DNA from: Bursaphelenchus xylophilus
Taxonomy: Eukaryota; Nematoda; Chromadorea; Rhabditida; Aphelenchoididae
Assembly: GCA_904066235.2 (NCBI GenBank)
Contig: CAJFCV020000005.1
Span: 1,302,001-1,366,000 of the forward strand
Reading direction: 5' to 3'
Length of the DNA stretch: 64,000 bases
In this document: piece after piece, positions 1 to 9,359 of the stretch
How positions within the stretch are numbered: position 1 is the stretch's first letter
Layout of the letters: each line of letters opens with the position of its first letter
Position numbers and translations under genes: made by a program
Notes under the pieces: generated by a model
What the model was told of the DNA's origin: nothing
The model's input: the letters and a program-made list of their open reading frames with translations, nothing else
The model's database searches: none

Positions 1-220
1 GCAGTGAAAAAATTTTTTGCACAGTGCAAAAATCAAAATTCCGCACAGTGCAAAAATCCAAAAAATTCGCACAGTGCAGTCAAAAAAAATGTTTGCACTG
101 TGCAACAGGATAAAAAGTGCACTGTGCAACAGGACAAAAAGTGCACCGTGCAAAAAAAAATTTGCACTGTGCAAAAAAAGCAAATTCAAAATTTCGCAAA
201 GTGAAACAATTTTTTAAAAC
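1..220. repeat. Array of GCACAGTGCA near-palindromes
   Basis: About eight copies of GCACAGTGCA or GCACTGTGCA separated by A-rich spacers. The same decamer fills the larger TIR elements elsewhere in the window (for example 3951-4755). No terminal inverted repeat is visible here, so this is a fragment cut by the window edge. Open frames across it are products of the repeat and not genes. Confidence 0.75.
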
Positions 221-554
221 AAAAAAAAAAATTTTTTAAAGAATTCTCAAGTCAAAAATGACGCAAACGACAAAAACTGGACCCAAACAGCCCTTACCAA
301 TTACGGCCCAACATCATCTTCACTCCCATTTCGAATACCACTCACATTTTTTCATTTCCTATGAACAAAATGACACATCTTGAATGTCCCCGAGGGCCGC
401 GTTTCGAAGCAAATCTTGTTTGTTTTTGTTGTTCAAAATAATGCCAGAGGGGTTGGAAATTAATTTTGGTTCGAGATTTGGGAAATTATTTTGGGTTTGG
501 GGGAGCTCATAAGTCTGTTGTACGGTGCGAAATTGAATTTTTTTTACTGCACTT
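221..554. other. AT-rich intergenic DNA, nothing recognised
   Basis: No exon-like stretch, RNA gene or clear repeat was seen here. Confidence 0.5.
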
Positions 555-965
555 TTTTCACTGACGAGGCAAGTACTCCAAGTGCGAGGCTCAGATTTTC
601 TTTAAATTTTGCACACGCGTCGGGCATAAACTAAATATCGATTCCTGAAAGTTTTAGCTCGCGCTTTGCGGGCGCCGCCGAGATATCGGACGATTTCTGC
701 CGCCGAGAGAGCACGCTAAACGTGGAGAGCGGTCAAAGAGAAAAGCGCTTTTTGGCCATAACTTTGGCAGTTTCGTGCGGAAAAATTTGATTTTTTGTAG
801 AAACATTATTCTTTACAGTAGACATAGGCTTGAAAATTTCAATGCCAAAATTCGGCAAAAAGTCCTAAATTTTCGTCGACTTTCGATCTAAAAATGTCGG
901 TTGTTTCTGCAAAGCGCGAGCTAGGATTCTCGCATATATCTTAGAAAAAAATATTCTAATTTTGT
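555..965. repeat. Dispersed repeat of the GAGAGAGTACGC family, copy 1
   Basis: The copy runs from AAGTACTCCAAGTGCGAGGC, through a GAGATAT/GAGAGAGCACGC block, to GCCATAACTTTGGCAGTTTC and CAAAGCGCGAGCT. Related copies, in both orientations, lie near 17060-17350, 17745-18240, 21190-21400, 21690-22000, 30240-30620, 44015-44150, 47215-47900 and 59400-59975. No protein of its own is recognised, so it is probably a non-autonomous element or an old interspersed repeat. Confidence 0.65.
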
Positions 966-1856
966 GCCAAGTTTCATCCAAATCTGAGTAAAATGATTTT
1001 TTTGTCTGCACTGTGCAGATTTTTTTATTTTTTGCACGGTGCAAAATTTTTAATTTTTCTTTTCGCACTGCAAAATTCACTACGAAAATTATCACGATTT
1101 TTTGCCACGAGTAATACAAAATGCTATAAAAAAATTTTTCCCTCATTTTGTTTTACTGTATCTCCAGTTTTCCAAGAAGATTAAACTTTATTTATGTATC
1201 CCACCGTATCCATTTCTGTTTCAATTTCCGTTCTTCTTCTTTGCTCGTTAAAAGATGGCTGATTAAAGCTTCATTTCCTAAACTTTTTTTTGAATCAACC
1301 TTTGGACGTTTTGATGACAAAAAAAAACAAAAATAAAAAAGGTTTCACTTTTGTTTTGAAACGCTACAAAGAAAGCCCTGAAAATCTGGCGCGAGCTGAA
1401 AAATTTTTAAACAGCCATAACTCTATGGCCAAGTTTTAAAATTTAAGATGATTTCGTTAAAAAAATCCGCATAGGCTATGAAGCAAGCGCTGCGGGTTTT
1501 GGATTGTCTTTTGCGGAGGCAGCCGCGATATTCAAGACTCGTTGTGCTAATCAATGATTCATTGATTAGACGGATGTGAGCCGTAATTTTTCAGTCCAGA
1601 CTTCGCTGCAGACCGTGGGAACGAACCCTTCCTCGTGGGGTCTCCTTTATAAATACGATGAGGGAAAGTGTTCGCATATGTAACATTGCTAATTCGCTAA
1701 TTCAAATTCCATTTACTGTAACTACTCGTTCCATAAAGTTTTTCGCGGCGCTACTATTTTTTTTGCACTATGCATACGTTGTCACGCGCCCAAAATGCGC
1801 GGCCAAGTAGTTGAAAAAAAGGCTTACGCTAAAAGACATAATAAACAATTTTTTCA
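966..1856. other. AT-rich intergenic DNA
   Basis: It contains a few isolated GCACNGTGCA decamers (around 1008-1075) and a short perfect inverted repeat around AATGATTCATTGATT (about 1552-1567). No gene was found. Confidence 0.5.
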
Positions 1857-2090
1857 GCCACTGTAAGCCGATAGGATTACTGTAACATACCTAAAATCTT
1901 GGGTTTTTTCCAAAACTGGGCTAAAATAAACATTTTTGCTGATTTATATTACAAATCCCTGTCAAATCAGCTGAAACTTTCTATATTTACTCTACGTGGC
2001 CCGACAAATAATTTTGTAAGCCACTGTAAGTCGATAGGATTACTGTAACATACCAGAAATCTCAGTTTTTGACTGAAAATGGGCTAATAT
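1857..2090. repeat. Two direct copies of an approximately 165-bp spaced repeat
   Basis: The phrase CACTGTAAGCCGATAGGATTA followed by ACTGTAACATACC occurs near 1858 and again near 2020, each followed by a similar TTTT-rich stretch and 'ACTGGGCTAA'-like text. The function is unknown. Confidence 0.55.
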
Positions 2091-2710
2091 TGATAAGAAG
2101 TAAGCTCCGAACTCGACTTTTTGGGGCCGGGCCGAGGAATTTTACTGAACCTTGGGCCCAGCCCCTTTTCAAAAAAACATTTTCTCTTCAGTCGCGATGA
2201 ACAAAAACCTTAAAAAAAATGGTGACAGAAGGTGTTATATTAACACTGTTCGATATTCCTCACGAAAAACGGACCGTAAGAGACATTCCAGGGTAATTTC
2301 AGACAAATAATAAACTTTTTTGAGATCCGGTTGGGCTTTGAAAGTTTTTAAGCGTGCAAGGCAACTTTTTCGAGGTCCGTACACTGGGGTTTATCACGTC
2401 CATAATTTACTATAATATGCAAGATTAACAATTTTTCTTCCTCCCGTTAAAGATGATACATTAGATCGACTATATAAAGATGTTTTAATACTTCCGGCGT
2501 ATGACAACTGAAACTTCAAGCCCTTTATCCCAACAAAGAGATTAAAATTTATTCTTGAATGCCTCCAGAGTTCTGCATCTGTCGTCAGTTTGAGCGATTA
2601 AGCCGCTCTTTGCATTATTTTTGACTAGCCCGCTCGTAAAGTCGCTGTAGATTTCAGAATTGAACTGTGCAAAAAAAAAACAAAAATGCCTATTGCACGG
2701 TTCAAGAAAA
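2091..2710. other. Intergenic DNA, nothing recognised
   Basis: No supported exon. A small GGGCCGGGCC patch near 2126 recalls the GC-rich foldback at 14293-14704 but has no matching arm. Confidence 0.45.
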
Positions 2711-3126
2711 ATTGACATAGTTCAAAAAAGACCATTTTATACGATGAAACATGTTTGTATAGGTTTCGTCGTATAAGTTGTCTCAAATAAATTGCTGTAG
2801 ATTTCGGATACTCCTATAAGACGTAAGCTAATATTCCCAGCGATTGAAAAATTGACATAGTTCAAAAAGACCATTTTATACGATGAAACATTTTTGGATA
2901 GGTTTCGTCGTATAAACTGTCTCAAATAAATTGCTGTAGATTTCGGATACTCCTATAAGACGTAAGCTAATATTCCCAGCGATTGCAAAATTGACATAGT
3001 TCAAAAAAAACCATTTTATACGATGAAACATGTTTGGATAGGTTTCGTCGTATAAACTGTCTCAAATAGATTGCTGTAGATTTCGGATACTCCTACAAGA
3101 TGTAAGCTAATATTCCCAGCGATTGA
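2711..3126. repeat. Three tandem copies of a 139-140-bp unit
   Basis: Copies start at 2711, 2851 and 2990 with ATTGACATAGTTCAAAAA. Each carries one TTTTATACGATGAAACATG...TCGTCGTATAA palindrome and ends in TAATATTCCCAGCGATTG. A TTTTATACGA-type palindrome has therefore been amplified together with its flank as a tandem repeat. Copies differ at only a few positions, so the amplification looks recent. Confidence 0.85.
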
Positions 3127-3950
3127 AAGCAAAAAATCGCTTTTTATGACAACGTTTTCTTCCACTCCACTCAATCGACCATAGGAAATTCCGATCAAAT
3201 CCCGAGTTTTGCCGACTTTCGACCTAAAAATCTTGGTCGTTTCTGTAAATTGCATACGTCACACATTTTTTTCTGCTTTTTTGGCAAGTTTCGTCAAAAT
3301 CTAAAAAATTTTTGTTTGACCTTTTAAGCTTTTTTATTCTTCAAGATTACATCATGAGTACATTCAAATGTACTCGTGAGAGTTTTTTTAAAACTTTTTT
3401 TTCTCAAAAATATCCTTTTCGTCGAAAAATTGATTCAATTTCCAAGACAAACAAATAATTTTTCGATCCCTGAAACAACTTATCCCCCGTATTCGTTGAA
3501 TTCGTTTTTCTTTCATCCCGAATTGTTCGGGTATCGAGTTTCGGGCGTTCGGCCGCGTTTCGAAACACCATTTTTTTTGCATTTCTTCGAATTTGAGGAA
3601 AAATTTGCAAATGTTGGAAGAGAATTCCAATTTTTGACTTTTTATTCGCCCTCGGGGCAATTAAATTTGTCACAAATTTATTGACGAACACTTTTTTGGG
3701 GCCACTTTTAATCGCCCCTTCCCATTGTGCCCTCAGGGAGAGGCTTTTCGAACAGCAGGAAGAGAACGAATGCGATGTTTGGAAGGCGTGTTGTTACAGT
3801 ATATTTTGCGGGAGAACACGAGTGCTGTTTTGGACGCTTTATTCCTTATTTGGAGATGACCAAATTTGTCGCGAATTTTTTGGAAAGCCGCAAGGACATT
3901 TTTTTATTTTTGCACTGTGCAGGTGGCACGAGAAAAACAGATCTTTGAGA
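3127..3950. other. Intergenic DNA without a supported gene
   Basis: Several open frames of about 90-100 codons overlap on both strands, but none has a start context, splice pattern or recognisable domain. Part of the stretch (3130-3260) is a diverged copy of the GAGAGAGTACGC-type repeat tail. Confidence 0.45.
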
Positions 3951-4755
3951 TTAGCATTTTCATAAAGTGCATGGACTTTTGTCGCGGCCCGCACCGTGCA
4001 CAAAAATCCCCGATTTTTGCATTGTGCATTCATTTTTTTCATTTTTTTGGTTTTTGCACTGTACGTTTGAAATATCGCTCCAATGTCTTGTCGCGGCCGC
4101 ACCGTGCACAAAAAAAACCTCCGATTTTTTGCACCGTGCGTTGACTTTTTTTGGTTTTTTGCACCGTGCAACTGAAATGTCGCTTCACTGTTTTGTTGCG
4201 GCCCGCACCGTGCACAAAAATCCCCGATTTTTGCACTGTGCATTTGAAATATCGCCGCGACGTTTCGTCGCGGGCCGCACCGTGCACAAAGATCCCCGAT
4301 TTTTTGCACCGTGCATTCACTTTTTTTTTTGGTTTTTGCACTGTGCACTTGAAATATCGCTGCGACGTTTCGTCGCGGGCCGCACCGTGCACAAAAAACC
4401 TCCGATTTTTTGCACCGTGCATTCTCTTTTTTTTTTTGATTTTTTGCACTGTGCGTTTGAAATATCGCTCCAATGTTTTGTCGCGGCCCGCACCGTGCAC
4501 AAAAGACCTCCGATTTTTTGCACCGTGCTTTAAATTTTTTTTGGTTTTTTGCACTGTGCATTTGAAATATCGCTGCGACATGGGCTTTTCTCAACTGCGC
4601 CGCTGCTGTTTTGCTCAAAAATCTGCACAGTGCAACCGGCTTTTTTGAGGTCTGCACGGTGCGCAAAGGCAAAACTCCACAGTGCGCTGGGGACAAAGAT
4701 TCAAGATGCACTGTGCAAAAGCGAAAACATGTCCAGGCACTTTGTGAAAATGCTA
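3951..4755. mobile_element. Full-length GCACNGTGCA TIR element (MITE-like)
   Basis: Terminal inverted repeats of about 25 bp, TTAGCATTTTCATAAAGTGC at the left and its complement GCACTTTGTGAAAATGCTAA at the right, flank an internal array of about 75-80-bp units. Each unit has GCACCGTGCACAAA, a CCCCGATTTTTGCAC-like segment and an ATATCGC...TTTTGTCGCGG segment. Long frames on both strands are repeat products, and no transposase is present. Structurally it is a non-autonomous DNA transposon with an internal minisatellite. Confidence 0.8.
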
Positions 4756-5085
4756 ATACAGTATAAAATCACTGTCCGCAGACGACTTTTTTTGGTTTGC
4801 ACTGTGCGAAAGAGAGCAAATGTTGCGTTTTCGACAACTATTCTATGAAGTGTCAGGACATTTTTTTTACAATCAGTCCTTCGGGAAAATAATGAGCACT
4901 CTGTCGCATCAAAAATCGCATCGCCGCAAAATGAATTTTCTCGCGGCAAAATCAGATTGCACTTCAGCGACGCTTTCAGTTCAGCGTCATTGTGTTCATT
5001 ATTTTCCCAATAGGGTGATAACACCTACAGCATTTTTTTTTATTGTTTTTGACTCTTAGGACTTTGATCAAGTTTTCTCGCGACC
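4756..5085. mobile_element. GTCGGGAAAATAATG-family element, variant b (about 4872-5021)
   Basis: The left end CAGTCCTTCGGGAAAATAAT at about 4875 is the inverted complement of the right end ATTATTTTCCCAATAGGGTG. The centre has TCGCATCGCCGC and GCGGCAAAATC boxes shared with copies at 45176-45292 and 55444-55602. The ends are diverged, so this is probably an older copy. Confidence 0.65.
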
Positions 5086-5475
5086 AGAGATTGCCACGAC
5101 TCCGGAGCCGGCTCTTGGTTCCGGCTCTGAGCGGCTCCGGCTCCCGCGCCCAAAGTCGGAGCCAGGCTTCTCAACGTTCAGAAAAGTAAAAAATATGTAA
5201 TCTTGTTAAAACCAATTGCTTGAAAAATACTGGGAAGGATGGGTTGCGTACTTACAACTTGGCCCAAAAACGTTAGGTGTGTCATCTCTGGGACTAATAA
5301 CTCTCATTTTTGGAAAGATATTTTTAAAAAAATTTTGCACGGGAGCCGGTGCCGGAGACCTTTTTAAACTTTTCACGGGAGCCGTAAGCTAGAGCCTAAG
5401 CCGCAAATTTGGCCTCGGCTCCGGCTCTGGGAGCTAAGCGCCAAAGCCGAAACTTTCTCCGTGGCAATCTCTCTG
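5086..5475. mobile_element. GC-rich GGCTCCGG foldback element
   Basis: The element starts with AGAGATTGCCACG and ends with the complement CGTGGCAATCTCT. Between them are many CCGGCTC and GAGCCGG repeats, GC-rich against the AT-rich background. A shorter, better preserved copy lies at 57846-58003 with the same termini. No ORF of interest. Confidence 0.75.
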
Positions 5476-5860
5476 CTGGCGACTTACAGTTGTTTCAACT
5501 GTAAGTAACTCCGTTAGACTAGATTTTAATTCGAAATGAAGTCACGTGTAAATATAGCGTAGCTTTGTTTGCGACTTAAAAATTTCTTCCTAATCTCGTA
5601 GCGTTATTAAATTGAGTTTAATTGTTATTCAATTAATAATCGCTGGTTCAATTGTTGTGGCCTTAAAGATCATACCGTGCAAAATCGCTGGCCGTAAGTG
5701 CATTTTGTATGTAATTGTCGTGTTTTTGCCGACAAATTTGTTTTTTTGGATTTTGACGTTTAATTGCACTCTCTTATTGTTAGCTGCACGTCAAACAGAA
5801 CACCAATCTTCCAATTTTAGAAGCTGAGATTGCTATTCATGTCTGGTCTGGTATAATTGG
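5476..5860. other. Intergenic DNA, nothing recognised
   Basis: A short frame of about 70 codons (5612-5827) has hydrophobic content but no start or splice support. It was not called. Confidence 0.45.
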
Positions 5861-6196
5861 ATTTTCATAAAGTGCCTAGACTTTATTGAAAAAGGCTTAT
5901 TTTGCCTCTTTTTGCCGGCGCACTGTGCATTTCGCCGTTTTTCGCTTCATTTTGTTGCACGGTGCAAAAACTGAAAGTGCACAGTGCACATTGAGGTTTG
6001 CACTGTGCAGTTTGCTGTTTTTTTTGCAGTGTGCATTTTGCCTTTGTTTCTCGTGTCTGTCGCTCTCGCACCGTGCATTTTGCTGTTTTTCGCACCGTGC
6101 AAAGTTGAAAAAGCGTCTTGCACTGTGCGAAATCGGGGTTTGTGGTGCATTTTGTCCCACGAACAAAAGTCTGCGTACTTCATGAAAATTCTGATA
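5861..6196. mobile_element. GCACNGTGCA TIR element, second copy
   Basis: The left end ATTTTCATAAAGTGCCTAGAC and the right end GTACTTCATGAAAAT are imperfect inverted repeats around an array of GCACNGTGCA decamers. It is shorter and more diverged than the copy at 3951-4755. Confidence 0.65.
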
Positions 6197-6205
6197 TGGT
6201 CGGAT

Positions 6206-6525
6206 TGTCACGACTTAGATACGAGTCGTGGTGTAAGGTGGCCCTTAATTTGCCCGCTACTACTAGTATTCACTACCTAACCCGGAGACGCAAACTATAG
6301 GACTCTGGCAATAAAACTGTGAACTCACGATATTGACTCCAGACGATGTGACCATAGACAAATCAATAGACCAATAGTAAATATAGTAGACTTTATTGGC
6401 CACAACACAATCGGGAAGACAAAACACAAAAATAATACCCTCATAATTGGCGATTTCTCTTCCTTTTATACCAATTTGTCGGTCATTCCGTGGGAATATG
6501 CAAATTCGCACGCGAAGTAGTGACA
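6206..6525 (-). mobile_element. Solo LTR of a retrotransposon, with 4-bp target duplication
   Basis: The 320-bp unit begins TGTCACGACTTA and ends GTAGTGACA, i.e. TG...CA with short inverted termini. It is flanked on both sides by GGAT (6202-6205 and 6526-6529), a plausible target-site duplication. Read on the minus strand it holds TATAAAAGGAAGAG and an AATAAAG signal. It matches the LTRs at 7210-7581 and 7687-7975 in both end blocks. No coding interior accompanies it, so it is best read as a solo LTR left by recombination. Confidence 0.8.
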
Positions 6526-6529
6526 GGAT

Positions 6530-6805
6530 GCCAAAAAATTTTTGCACTTCTCGTAGCCAACGGAACGGCAACGTCAATGTAAATTTCGTTTCAACCAAAA
6601 AATTTGGCGTTTGCACTGTGCGGAAAGAAGTCAGGGTGCGAACGACAGCTCAAAATGTGGCTGGAGTGATTTCGGCGGCATGCACTGTAGCAAAACAAAA
6701 AGTACACCTTGCACCGTGCAATAGGCTTTTTTGGGCACCATGATTTTTTTGCACAGTGCATAAAATCACTCCAGCAACTTTTGCAAACGGACCGCATAAA
6801 GGCGG
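6530..6805. mobile_element. GCACNGTGCA element, CGCTGGAGTGATTT subfamily (fragment)
   Basis: It contains AGTCAGGGTGCGAACGACAG, several GCACNGTGCA decamers and the right end AAAATCACTCCAGCAACTTT. The subfamily recurs at 8587-8745, 34085-34250 and 59060-59145, and as a bare palindrome at 39364-39431. The left end was not found here. Confidence 0.55.
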
Positions 6806-6837
6806 GATAAAGTCTACGCACGTCCTGGAACGACCTG

Positions 6838-6950
6838 TATCAGTATGTCGGGAAAATAATGCGCACTATGTCGCCTTGACAATCGCATAGCCGCTGAGAA
6901 AATAAATTGTGTCGCGGCAAAATCAAATTGCATTAGCTTTAGCGTCGCAA
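6838..6950. mobile_element. Left half of a GTCGGGAAAATAATG variant-b element
   Basis: ATCAGTATGTCGGGAAAATAA followed by TCGC and CGCGGCAAAATC boxes matches variant-b elements. A matching right half lies at about 7588-7613. The retrotransposon remnant at 6960-7581 probably split this copy. Confidence 0.55.
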
Positions 6951-7209
6951 TCGTTGCAGCTCGATTTATCCTGCCGTGGTCGCCATGCACGGCAACCCAA
7001 AATAGAACAAAAATGTCTCCCGCCCACTTTTGAATTTCGTCCAAACGAAGTGTCAAAATTCACAAAAGAAATAAAATAATTCCGAGAAAAATATTTTTCG
7101 GTCGGAAAACCACACGAAAATTCATTTTTGACATTTCGTTTGAATTCAACCGATACTAGGTGGGCGAAGCGCCGAAACGAGGCGGGAGACTCCCTGGGTT
7201 GCCGTGCCA
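6951..7209 (-). mobile_element. Truncated retrotransposon leader next to an LTR, with possible primer-binding site
   Basis: On the minus strand the LTR ends at 7210 with TCGTGACA and is followed at once by TGGCACGGCAACCCAGGGAG. A TGG start directly after an LTR is the usual place for a tRNA primer-binding site. A frame of about 95 codons follows (7210 down to 6923) but shows no recognisable gag motif. The element appears truncated: no protease, reverse transcriptase or integrase coding is seen in the window. Confidence 0.5.
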
Positions 7210-7581
7210 TGTCACGAGTTCAGTGAGGGCACGTGTATAAGGGTCCCTATTCTAGTTGTTATTTCTGATCCCAAGCCCAAATAATACTATACAAACAACG
7301 ATGACAAAGGACTACACAAACTATGACAAACGACTAACTATACTCAGGAGACAACTTCACAAATGAACTCACAATACTTGATTCCACCAACACAAGAGTT
7401 GACCATAGACAAATCAATAACAGACAATAGAAAATACGACGGTTTATTGCACACAACACAACCGCATAAGCGGGAAAAGACAGGAACAAAATAATAATTG
7501 ATTGGGCGATTTCTCTTCCTTTTATACAAATTTGTCGGTCATTCCGTGGGAATATGCAAATTCGCATGCGAAGTCGTGACA
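7210..7581 (-). mobile_element. LTR, second copy, probably a 5' LTR of a truncated element
   Basis: It begins TGTCACGAGTTC and ends GAAGTCGTGACA on the plus strand. On the minus strand it shares with the copy at 6206-6525 the block TTTGCATATTCCCACGGAAT and TATAAAAGGAAGAGAAATCG. The flanks (GCCA and CTTT) do not match, so there is no target duplication, which fits truncation of the other side. Poly(A)-type signals are present on the minus strand. Confidence 0.65.
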
Positions 7582-7613
7582 CTTTATGCTCATTATTTTC
7601 GCGACAGAGTGGT

Positions 7614-8031
7614 ATCAGCCTGTCGGGAAAATAATATGGGTTTGTCGCACCTTAGAATCGCCTATCATCACTTCGCCGCGGTTGGATGTCACGATTCCGT
7701 GAAGAATTCCCAGAAATTAGCATAAACGCGAATATTTTGATATAAATTTAATGGATCGACCGCTTTTCGGTCAGACTTTTTTCCGTGGTGAATAAATAAT
7801 TTGTGATCATTTGGAAGTTCCTTGGTGATAAGAGCGGTGGTGGAAACTACTTGGAATCAACAGCGTGAGTCCACCTTTTCTTGCTAGGTTGCGTCTCCGA
7901 GTTAGGTAGGGACTACTAGTAGTAGCGGGCGAGTCAAGCGGGCCTTACATCACGACTCATACCAAAGTCGTGACATGGAGATTTGGTAGGCTGCTGCGAC
8001 AAATCCACATTATTTTCCCGACATACTGATA
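7614..8031. mobile_element. GTCGGGAAAATAATG element split by an LTR
   Basis: The left end ATCAGCCTGTCGGGAAAATAA and the right end ATTATTTTCCCGACATACTGA form the TIRs. The interior is interrupted by the solo LTR at 7687-7975. Removing the LTR and one copy of TGGA gives a GGTTGGAGATTTGG junction, matching the CGGCTGGAGATTTGC of the paralogous element near 55793. This confirms the insertion and its direction of time. Confidence 0.8.
7687..7975 (+). mobile_element. Solo LTR, third copy, with TGGA target duplication
   Basis: The 289-bp unit begins TGTCACGATTCC and ends AAAGTCGTGACA, flanked by TGGA at 7683-7686 and 7976-7979. It contains a TATAAATTTAATGG box and GAATAAATAA, plausible promoter and poly(A) signals in the plus orientation. 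Its 3' block, GTTGCGTCTCCGAGTTAGG through TAGTAGTAGCGGGC, is shared with the reverse complement of 6206-6300. The intact duplication suggests a comparatively recent insertion. The retroelement class is not determined because no coding part is present. Confidence 0.85.
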
Positions 8032-8904
8032 ACAAAAACGCTCTTTCCGCTACGTGAGTTTTATTACTTTTCCAAAAAAAAAATAAAAAATTTTTCAGCT
8101 AGGTACATTTGCGAGCACAGGCCATTAAACCCGTTGAATGGGAGTGATGTCGGTAAAACATTTCCCAACCGTTTTTTCTCCCCTCCTTTTTCGCAATTTC
8201 GAGACCAAATTTCCGGTTCTTCCGCCAGATTCTCCCCACCAAACGCCCGGAGGGCACACCCGTTTCGGCGGGCATAAATTTGAATTCCCAATTTTCGATT
8301 TACACTTCGAATGTTGCCACGTGCGGGGACGCGTGCCCTTTTATGTATTTATAACGAGCCTTTTTTTCGCGGAGTAATCGGAAAAATTCGGAGGAAGAGG
8401 AGGGGTTTAAGGAGGACGTTTATGCGTAAAAAAATTGGAGAGTAAAAAAATTGTTTTGTTTTGGTGGTTTTTAAAGTTTTTTGGATGAAAAATTGCTCGA
8501 AATTTTATTTTACCAAAAAAAAAATGTTTTTTTTGCCGTTGATCTAACTCTGATTTTTTGATAAAAAATTGTCTAAATTTTTATTGGCCGATTCGCAAAG
8601 ACGCTGGAGTGGTTTTGGCGATATGCACTGTGCAAAAACAAATTTTTTCTTTGCACTGTGCAATTTTCGGTTTTTTTTGGCAATAGACTTTTTTCGGCTG
8701 TCGCTCGCACCCTGACTTTTCTCGCACAGTGCAAACGCCACCTATATTGTATCAAAAAAGCAAAAAAAAAACAAACACTTTTTTTTACTTTTGTAGACGG
8801 CGTTTACCGTTTTTTTTTGTTGTAAATGTGTAATATCGCAGTGCATAGAAACTTTTCTGGCAAAAAATTTTTTGAATAATTTTCTTGATCTTTTGATTAT
8901 TTAT
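8032..8904. other. Intergenic DNA with a fragment of a GCACNGTGCA element
   Basis: 8032-8580 shows no supported gene. 8587-8745 is a CGCTGGAGTG-subfamily fragment with GCACTGTGCA decamers and GTCGCTCGCACCCTGACTTT. The frames over 8544-8755 are repeat-derived. Confidence 0.5.
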
Positions 8905-9075
8905 CCTCATTTTCATAAAGTGCATGGACATTTTCAGCGTGCACAAAAAACCCCCATTTTGCACTGTGCAAAAAGGGAAAATGCACTGTGCGTTAGCGAC
9001 AGGCGTGGGAAAAAGTTCGAATGAACTGTTCGAAGGAGAAAAAAATGTATATGCACTTTATGAAGAAAAAATATT
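8905..9075. mobile_element. Short GCACNGTGCA TIR element
   Basis: CATTTTCATAAAGTGCATGG at the left and GCACTTTATGAAGAAAAAAT at the right enclose only three GCACNGTGCA-type decamers. It is a short version of the family of 3951-4755. Confidence 0.65.
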
Positions 9076-9359
9076 AATATATTTTTTATTTAAAAAAATG
9101 CTAGCTGTTTTGCCCATCAAATTTTTTAATTCATCAGAAGGATGTTGTGCCAGTTCTTGACAAATTTTCTTATCTGCAGACATTAGCATATGGCTTCCCT
9201 CCTTGGAACTTGCGCGTCATTTGCCAAATGAAGCAAAAATTTTTTGTTTCTAAATTGTTTTTCGAATGTTTTTTTGCTTTCGACCCGTCTTCACGTCTTT
9301 TATACGCTTGCAAAAATTCACAAAAAGGTGTAAATTAACTTTCTTTTATGGCGAGATTA

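Noticed and set aside
2711..3126. CRISPR-like array, because of regular palindromic repeats
   Set aside because: The whole unit including the spacers is repeated, the host is eukaryotic, and no cas genes are present. The same applies to the arrays at 38.2, 44.2, 51.8 and 63.0 kb.
3727..3948. A frame ending CAGGTRKT that resembles a damaged P-loop of a transposon helicase
   Set aside because: Only this short motif matches, the preceding residues do not, and the frame runs into a GCACNGTGCA element. Chance is more likely.
3839..4711. A 290-codon minus-strand frame, with further long frames on both strands, over 3951-4755
   Set aside because: They are translations of the GCACNGTGCA repeat array (recurring 'CTVQK', 'HSAK', 'ARCGPRR' strings). 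The same pattern appears over every copy of the element.
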